64,000 nt of DNA from Paracyclopina nana (taxonomy: Eukaryota; Arthropoda; Copepoda; Cyclopoida; Cyclopettidae): positions 3,844,001 through 3,908,000 of the forward strand of contig JAGUCH010000004.1 in NCBI GenBank assembly GCA_019096065.1, written 5' to 3'. Under the pieces are notes generated by a model that had not been told where the DNA came from, did no database searches, and was given only the letters and a program-made list of their open reading frames with translations. How positions within the stretch are numbered: position 1 is the stretch's first letter; every line of letters starts with the position of its first letter. Of this stretch, positions 59,207 to 64,000 are shown in pieces. The position numbers were made by a program, and so were the translations under genes.

Positions 59207-59988
59207 TTAGTCATCATTTCTAGAATTCTTCCAAGGAGATCTTTGCGGAACATATGATTTCCACTTTTTTCTTTCTTCTGGAGTTACAAAGATCTTTGAT
59301 TGACCAGGAAAGGCTGATATGCGACCGATATCAGAGGTGCTATTTTCAGGGTCAAACACTTTCGGTTCGAGTTGCACATGCAGGTTTTGCGGCATGTATC
59401 CTTGTTCAACTCCGATTGCGATACGATCATAAGGCGATAGCATGTCCACTTTTGTGCTATAGAATGATAGCACTTTGTCAAGTGTGTCCATGGTGTGTAC
59501 CAACGAATTCGGGACTCGGTGATTGCCAAAGTTATCTGCTAACTTTGACAATAAGTCCGCTTTCTGTCGCCCTTCAATAGTAATCTTTGAAAAGTCCTCT
59601 TTGAGATCATCACCCAACACTTGTTGACAAACACTGACAAAAATATCATCCAGATTTGCAGGAGGATCATAAGGACGCAGAGACCGTTGGAATCCGCGCA
59701 ATTGAAGGCTTTTCAGCTGTTCTTCTATGGTTGTCACCTTACCCAAGAAGTCTGGATCATGCATACGATAGTCCTCTGGCCATTTCGGAGTCTTGCCCTC
59801 GTTGGCTAACTTATTCGCCTTTTTAAAGCCGACACCACTAGCAATTTTTTTCGGTCGGTTCCAAACAGTCCGAGAACAACTCCTGAAATCACTTGACTAT
59901 AAAAATAAAGCTGGAATGGATTATGCGTGCCATACCTTTGGAAAAGATTGCCAACTTTAAGCAAAGATTGAGGCTGCAGCATGGACAT
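59207..59988 (-). CDS. MRPL50: mitochondrial large ribosomal subunit protein mL50
   Basis: Two exons (59988-59936 and 59882-59207) join in phase 2 and give 242 residues. The N-terminus (MSMLQPQSLLKVGNLFQRSCSR) is a typical mitochondrial presequence, rich in arginine and free of acids. Family identity rests on the central block: YDPPANLDDIFVSVCQQVLG, then LLSKLADNFGNHRVPNSLVH, then TLDKVLSFYSTKVD and MPQNLHVQLEP, which follow vertebrate mL50 closely in order and spacing. The C-terminal tail after these blocks is longer than the vertebrate one. The gene lies tail-to-tail with the PAN/CUB gene (88 nt between stops) and head-to-head with the GALNT gene (about 260 bp). Confidence 0.88.
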
Positions 59989-60249
59989 TTTCAACTCTAT
60001 CTGTTTTTCCGTTTTCGGGTGTTTGTTTACATTGTCAGCTGACGTTCCATTTACTCGAGTTTCCCGAATAAAAAATTGGAAATGCAGTTATCGCTCGGCG
60101 AACAAAACAACATTTGGCGTTTATTTGTAGTATCAGCTCTTGATTACCTGGTAACTCTGCGGAAACTTTGACAACGTCCGAGATTTTGACAACACTGCAC
60201 TCCAAAGCCGCAAATCAAAGTCATAGATAATTTAGCATGGAGTAACAAC

Positions 60250-62518
60250 ATGAATTGCCACCTTTTCAACACACGATGCATCCCCCGATCGTACAGAACA
60301 ATCACAATTTTCACTCTCCTCGTTTTGGCGATCCTGCAACTTTCCATACTATTCAAGCGAAATCGTGATGAACAGCTCAGAGTGCAATCAGCCGCATTTG
60401 CAAATCAGGTAAAGAAAGAGAAGCTAATTCAAAAGCAAGCCAAATTACCCAAGTTGATTGATGAAGAAGAAGGGGTAAGATAGCAGCCGTAATTTTGTGC
60501 ACCTAAGTCAATGCTTCCATTTTTAGTACAAGCCTGGAGTAACCAAAATAGATTGGCATGACTGGGAAAGAATTGCAATCGAATCACAACGCAAGGGTCT
60601 TGGAGAACAAGGTGTCCCAGTGGTACTTGGCGATGGTGAAGCTGAGGAGGGGAAATCGTCATACAGTAGCAATGGCTTTGCAGGGTTTGTCAGTGACAAA
60701 ATATCCCTGGATCGAGCCATCAAAGATATCAGACATCCTCTGTAAGAGTTCCAGTAAATGCCATTATAGAGCCTTTTTATCATGCTTCGTGTTTAGGTGC
60801 AAAGCCAAGGAATATTTGGTCGATCTTCCCAGGACGAGTATTATCATTCCATACTAGTAAGGGCTAGCAAATTTCCACAGCTCAATTCACTTTTGATTTT
60901 TTTATATCAGCAATGAACACTGGAGCACCTTGATGAGAACTGTCCACAGTGTCGTGAACAGATCTCCACCCGAGCTTATTCAAGAAATTATTCTAGTCGA
61001 CGACAAAAGCTCCAAAGGTTTGGGATCACTATTATTTTTTTAACAAAAATTATAATTGAGTGACTAATTTTTGCAGAGCATTGCAAATCACCAGTAGATG
61101 ACTATTTAAAAAGCACATTTCCTGCTGTGGAAACGCATGTCATTCATTTAGAGCAACGCAGTGGCCTCATTGGAGCAAGGCTAGCGGGAGCCAAAGCAGC
61201 TAAGGCTGAGGTCCTTGTATTCCTTGATTCACATACAGAAGCCAATGTGAACTGGCTTCCTCCATTGCTCGAGCCCATAGCCAAAAACAAGACTACAGCC
61301 GTATGTCCTTTCATAGATGTGATAGCCCATGACACTTTTGAGTATCGCGCTCAAGATGAGGGTGCCAGAGGAGCCTTTGACTGGGAACTGTATTACAAAA
61401 GACTGCCATTATTGCCGAGTGATTTGGAACACCCTACAGAGCCTTTCAACAATCCAGTGATGGCAGGAGGACTGTTTGCAATTAATGCTGAATTTTTCTG
61501 GAAGCTTGGAGGGTATGACGAAGGTCTGCAGATTTGGGGAGGAGAGCAGTATGAGCTTTCATTCAAGGTTACATGCGTATTATCACGCATTTAAAATGTT
61601 TTTTAAGATACCTTTTATTGTTTTAGATTTGGCAGTGTGGAGGGAAGCTCGTGGATGCTCCTTGCTCACGCGTAGGTCATGTGTATCGCAAGTTTGCTCC
61701 CTTTTCGTTCGGAGGATCCCTAGGAAAGGTAGATAGATGTTGTGTATGAGATGGGTCATTAACTTGGTAAAACGAGCATCTGTTTAGAACTATAAACGAG
61801 TGGCAATGGTCTGGATGGATGAGTATGCAGAGTACATCTACAAACGAAGGCCGTCGTATCGTGCCATTGATCCGGGTGATATTTCACAGCAAATTGCTCT
61901 ACGTGAAAGCTTACAATGCAAGCCATTCAAATGGTTCATGCAAGAAATTGCCTTCGACTTGCCCAAAAAGTATCCACCTATAGAGCCACCAAATTTTGCA
62001 GAGGGCTTCATCAAAAGCGTTGCTGACCCGACATTTTGTGTGGACGCCAGTGGTGCACACGTACATAAAAGGCATTGCAATTTTATCTGAAACACTATGC
62101 CACGAAATCTTATATTTTCTGCACTCAGGCTGCAAGCTTCTTCGTGCCGGGGCGTTCAGAGTCAAAAGTTCAAATTGTCATGGCATAAAGACATCAGATA
62201 CACTGACAGCTTATGCTTCGATGTATCTGTTGGTGGTGATCGTGCACCAGTGAATTTTTACCAATGCCATGGCAGCCAGGGCAACCAGTTATGGAAATAT
62301 GAAAAGGTACTTTTGCTTTATCCTAAATGTAGCTGTCCATTTTTACTTAAGATGATGCACAGGATAGTCAAACGTTGAAGCATGTCAGCAGCAGAAGATG
62401 TTTGGACATTGATAATGCGGAACTTTTTGTGTCGAGCTGTTCCCCCACACTGCAATCACAGAAATGGACAATCCAGACTATTGATGAGGATGCATTACAA
62501 AAATGGAACGAAGTTTAA
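60250..62518 (+). CDS. polypeptide N-acetylgalactosaminyltransferase, GALNT10-like
   Basis: This is a Golgi type II enzyme that starts mucin-type O-glycosylation. Nine exons: 60250-60474, 60527-60741, 60797-60856, 60911-61017, 61077-61567, 61627-61728, 61788-62071, 62129-62306, 62363-62518, giving 605 residues. Features in order: cytoplasmic tail, transmembrane anchor ([18 protein letters not shown]), stem, GT2 catalytic domain with SIIIPYYNEHW, the metal-binding DSH motif in [20 protein letters not shown] and [10 protein letters not shown], then [16 protein letters not shown] ricin-type lectin domain ends with [10 protein letters not shown] and SQKW. The pattern is closest to GALNT10. The intron at 62072-62128 uses GC-AG borders; with a GT-AG reading, part of the first lectin repeat is lost or a TGA interrupts the frame. 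Confidence 0.92.
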
Positions 62519-62834
62519 AGCAATTGTCGATAAAATACAGTTTTCTAGATTAAGCTTTCACACCACGACATTGCTTATTTATTATTTAGCTCCTTTAATT
62601 AATATGCAATACGGACCAAGATTAAGGTTGTTGTGGCTGAGGCGAGCAAGACATATTAGATAGAAAAGTTGCCAAGAATAGTATTGGTTGAAGGCACGCG
62701 TGTATGAAAAGTTTCAATATGTAGGTGACAATCGCGAAAGGAGAGGTTGCGTGAGTGTCACTTCAATGCTAATAATGTTGCGCAACCGGAAAGGGAAATG
62801 TAAACAAAGAAGATGTAAACACTGCAGCGCTGAT
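62519..62834. other. 3' spacer between the GALNT gene and CaaX paralogue 2
   Basis: About 316 bp of AT-rich DNA between convergent genes, holding both 3' UTRs. No canonical AATAAA is clear on the plus strand; the weaker GATAAA occurs near 62,530. No coding sequence seen. Confidence 0.4.
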
Positions 62835-63221
62835 TCACTGAATCAAACATCCAGAGCCTGAACAACTCTCTTTTTTTGCTACCACTTCCACATCTGGATC
62901 TTCGGGAGGGCCTATTCTTTCGTCTGCAACTGCATTATTGTCATTTTCCATGGGATAAGCACCGCTCAAATCAGCTTCCTCAATGATTTCCAGTTGATCA
63001 ACGCCTTGATGATCCTCACTATCAGGCTTTCCAGGATTGTCGTCTTGAGAAGATCCTCGCCTGATCTTTTCGTGCAAATGGTTCAATTTGCTCTTTCTTT
63101 CTCTCTGTTCCTCGCTCCACTGAGCCAAGGCTTCTTCACGTTGTTTAATGTCCTCATTGAATTCTTCAATGTGTTTGTAGTTGGCAGTGCCAACTACTAC
63201 ACGATTGCCGAAGACAGGCAT
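62835..63221 (-). CDS. small charged protein with CaaX box CLIQ, tandem paralogue 2
   Basis: Single exon, 128 residues. It starts MPVFGNRVVVGTANYKHIEE, then has a charged helical region (coiled-coil-like, EEALAQWSEEQRERKSK), an acidic disordered stretch, and ends SCSGSGCLIQ. The last four residues form a CaaX prenylation motif (C-L-I-Q), with another cysteine at the sixth-from-last position suited to palmitoylation. The first sixteen residues are nearly identical to those of the neighbouring gene at 63264-63614. Membrane attachment by a prenyl group is predicted. I do not recognise the family. Confidence 0.72.
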   Translation of the reverse strand: MPVFGNRVVVGTANYKHIEEFNEDIKQREEALAQWSEEQRERKSKLNHLHEKIRRGSSQDDNPGKPDSEDHQGVDQLEIIEEADLSGAYPMENDNNAVADERIGPPEDPDVEVVAKKESCSGSGCLIQ

Positions 63222-63263
63222 GATTAAGGCACAAATTGTCAGTGTCCACTACGTTCTATTGTT

Positions 63264-63614
63264 CTATTGGACACTGCACTGTCCGCAGGAGGCTTTCTTC
63301 TTGGGCTGCTCACTTTCCTCAACCATAAATTGAGTATCAGGTATATTTTTCTGCTCAGTTGTTGAGGAGTTTTCTTCGACCTCTTGGTTTTCTTGATTAT
63401 CTTGCTCCACTTCTTGCATTTGCTGCTCAGAATAAAGTGAATTTTGTCTTGACCTTATTCGCTCATTCAGCTCTCTCAAGTTTTGTTTCCTAATCGACCT
63501 TTCAGACACCCATTTTCCAAGGGAGGTTTCTCTCTCGAAGAATTCTTTTTTCTTCTCCTTGATATGCTTGTAGTTGGCAGTAGCAACCACGATCCGATTG
63601 CCAAACAAAGGCAT
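63264..63614 (-). CDS. small charged protein with CaaX box CSVQ, tandem paralogue 1
   Basis: Single exon, 116 residues from the ATG at 63614. It starts MPLFGNRIVVATANYKHIKE, followed by a charged coiled-coil-like stretch (EFFERETSLGKWVSERS), an acidic glutamine-rich middle part and the tail KKKASCGQCSVQ. The end is a CaaX box (C-S-V-Q) preceded by lysines and an extra cysteine, the usual membrane-targeting signature of prenylated proteins. The stop is followed after 42 nt by the ATG of paralogue 2 in the same direction. An upstream in-frame extension to 63650 lacks an ATG. Confidence 0.72.
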   Translation of the reverse strand: MPLFGNRIVVATANYKHIKEKKKEFFERETSLGKWVSERSIRKQNLRELNERIRSRQNSLYSEQQMQEVEQDNQENQEVEENSSTTEQKNIPDTQFMVEESEQPKKKASCGQCSVQ

Positions 63615-64000
63615 AGTTTCTTTTGCTACGAATGTCAAGGATGTGCTCAAGTCTCTTGGTGGCCTCTGAACCTACTGAGCAAGTGTTGGCTAGAAAGAAA
63701 GAAGAAAGCCTTAGAGAAAATACGACGTAGCAGCAAAGAACGCAGAGTGAGAGGGAAGTCCTATAAAACACGTCATCCCCTATGAAGATTGATTCATCAC
63801 GATCATTTCGCAAAAGTCTAGAAGCATATTATGGGGGCCATGATCACCACAGTCCCCCTGGAGGAATCAATTATTCATATAGCAGCCAGCATGCAACCTG
63901 GAAACTTTTTGGCGGTCGTTGAGCAATTAAGCTCCATATAATTCTATAGGGGACATAGTTTTGGTCCAGATATTTCTACGCTGGGTCACAACTCTCAATC
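63615..64000. other. upstream region of the CaaX paralogue pair
   Basis: This region should hold the promoter and 5' UTR of paralogue 1 on the minus strand. A plus-strand ORF to 63785 is antisense to the gene and has no features of its own. Nothing else is seen up to the window end. Confidence 0.4.

Noticed and set aside
62088-62090. In-frame TGA in the GALNT gene as a selenocysteine or read-through codon, or as a pseudogene mark
   Set aside because: A 57-nt GC-AG intron of normal local length removes it and restores the lectin alignment, which is simpler.
62307-62362. One-base frameshift at the last GALNT intron when the nearest AG (62351) is used
   Set aside because: Using the next acceptor (GCACAG, 62362) gives a canonical 56-nt intron, correct phase and the expected KDSQTL sequence.
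1-64000. CRISPR arrays, operons of bacterial type, prophage or transposase genes
   Set aside because: All supported genes are intron-bearing animal genes; no direct-repeat/spacer arrays, transposase or reverse transcriptase ORFs were seen.

Overview
The window is animal nuclear DNA, most likely from an arthropod. Genes lie on both strands and are split by many short GT-AG introns, mostly 54-70 nt. Several products are typical of arthropods: a rolling-stone-type multipass protein, a Quiver/Crooked-type Ly6 protein, a zwilch homologue and a WDPCP/fritz homologue. Intergenic DNA is AT-rich and holds minisatellites and a fold-back element. The species cannot be named from sequence alone. All exon models below were derived by hand from splice signals, reading phase and protein-family similarity, with no transcript support.

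Layout. 1-9 kb: the 3' part of an hnRNP U-like SPRY/P-loop gene (+), convergent with a five-exon gene for a protein with about four RRM domains (-). 9-18.9 kb: G protein alpha-i (+), a divergent LC8-like dynein light chain (+), the kinetochore gene zwilch (+), and an acidic nuclear protein with a C2H2-like finger (-) that has an ORF nested in its intron. 19-22 kb: a repeat-rich spacer with a CRE/YY1/CCAAT cluster, a perfect hairpin, a 630-bp fold-back element with a tRNA-Lys-like loop, and a tandem duplication. 22-34 kb: a dense block of qvr/crok-type Ly6 (+), proteasome PSMD1 (-), LEPROT/Vps55 (+), WDPCP (+), ABHD10 (+), SLC30A9 (+) and a rolling stone homologue (-).

34.7-49.8 kb: one 15-kb gene for a voltage-gated calcium channel alpha2delta-3-type subunit (-), with about 27 constitutive-type exons plus a cluster of short in-frame alternative exons. 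51.2-55.5 kb: the RNA polymerase III largest subunit POLR3A (-). 56-57 kb: a 1-kb, 17-bp minisatellite with higher-order structure. 57.4-63.6 kb: a type II membrane protein with PAN-like segments and a CUB domain (+), mitochondrial ribosomal protein mL50 (-), a GALNT10-type polypeptide GalNAc-transferase (+), and two tandem small paralogues (-) that both end in CaaX prenylation motifs and are only 42 nt apart.

Most genes are unrelated housekeeping or neuronal genes and are not a pathway cluster. The points most worth a second look are at the level of gene structure: an apparent one-nucleotide exon in LEPROT; a possible ABHD10-SLC30A9 dicistron with a splice acceptor touching the second ATG; the close-packed CaaX paralogue pair; a GC-AG intron in the GALNT gene; and the short alternative exons of alpha2delta.
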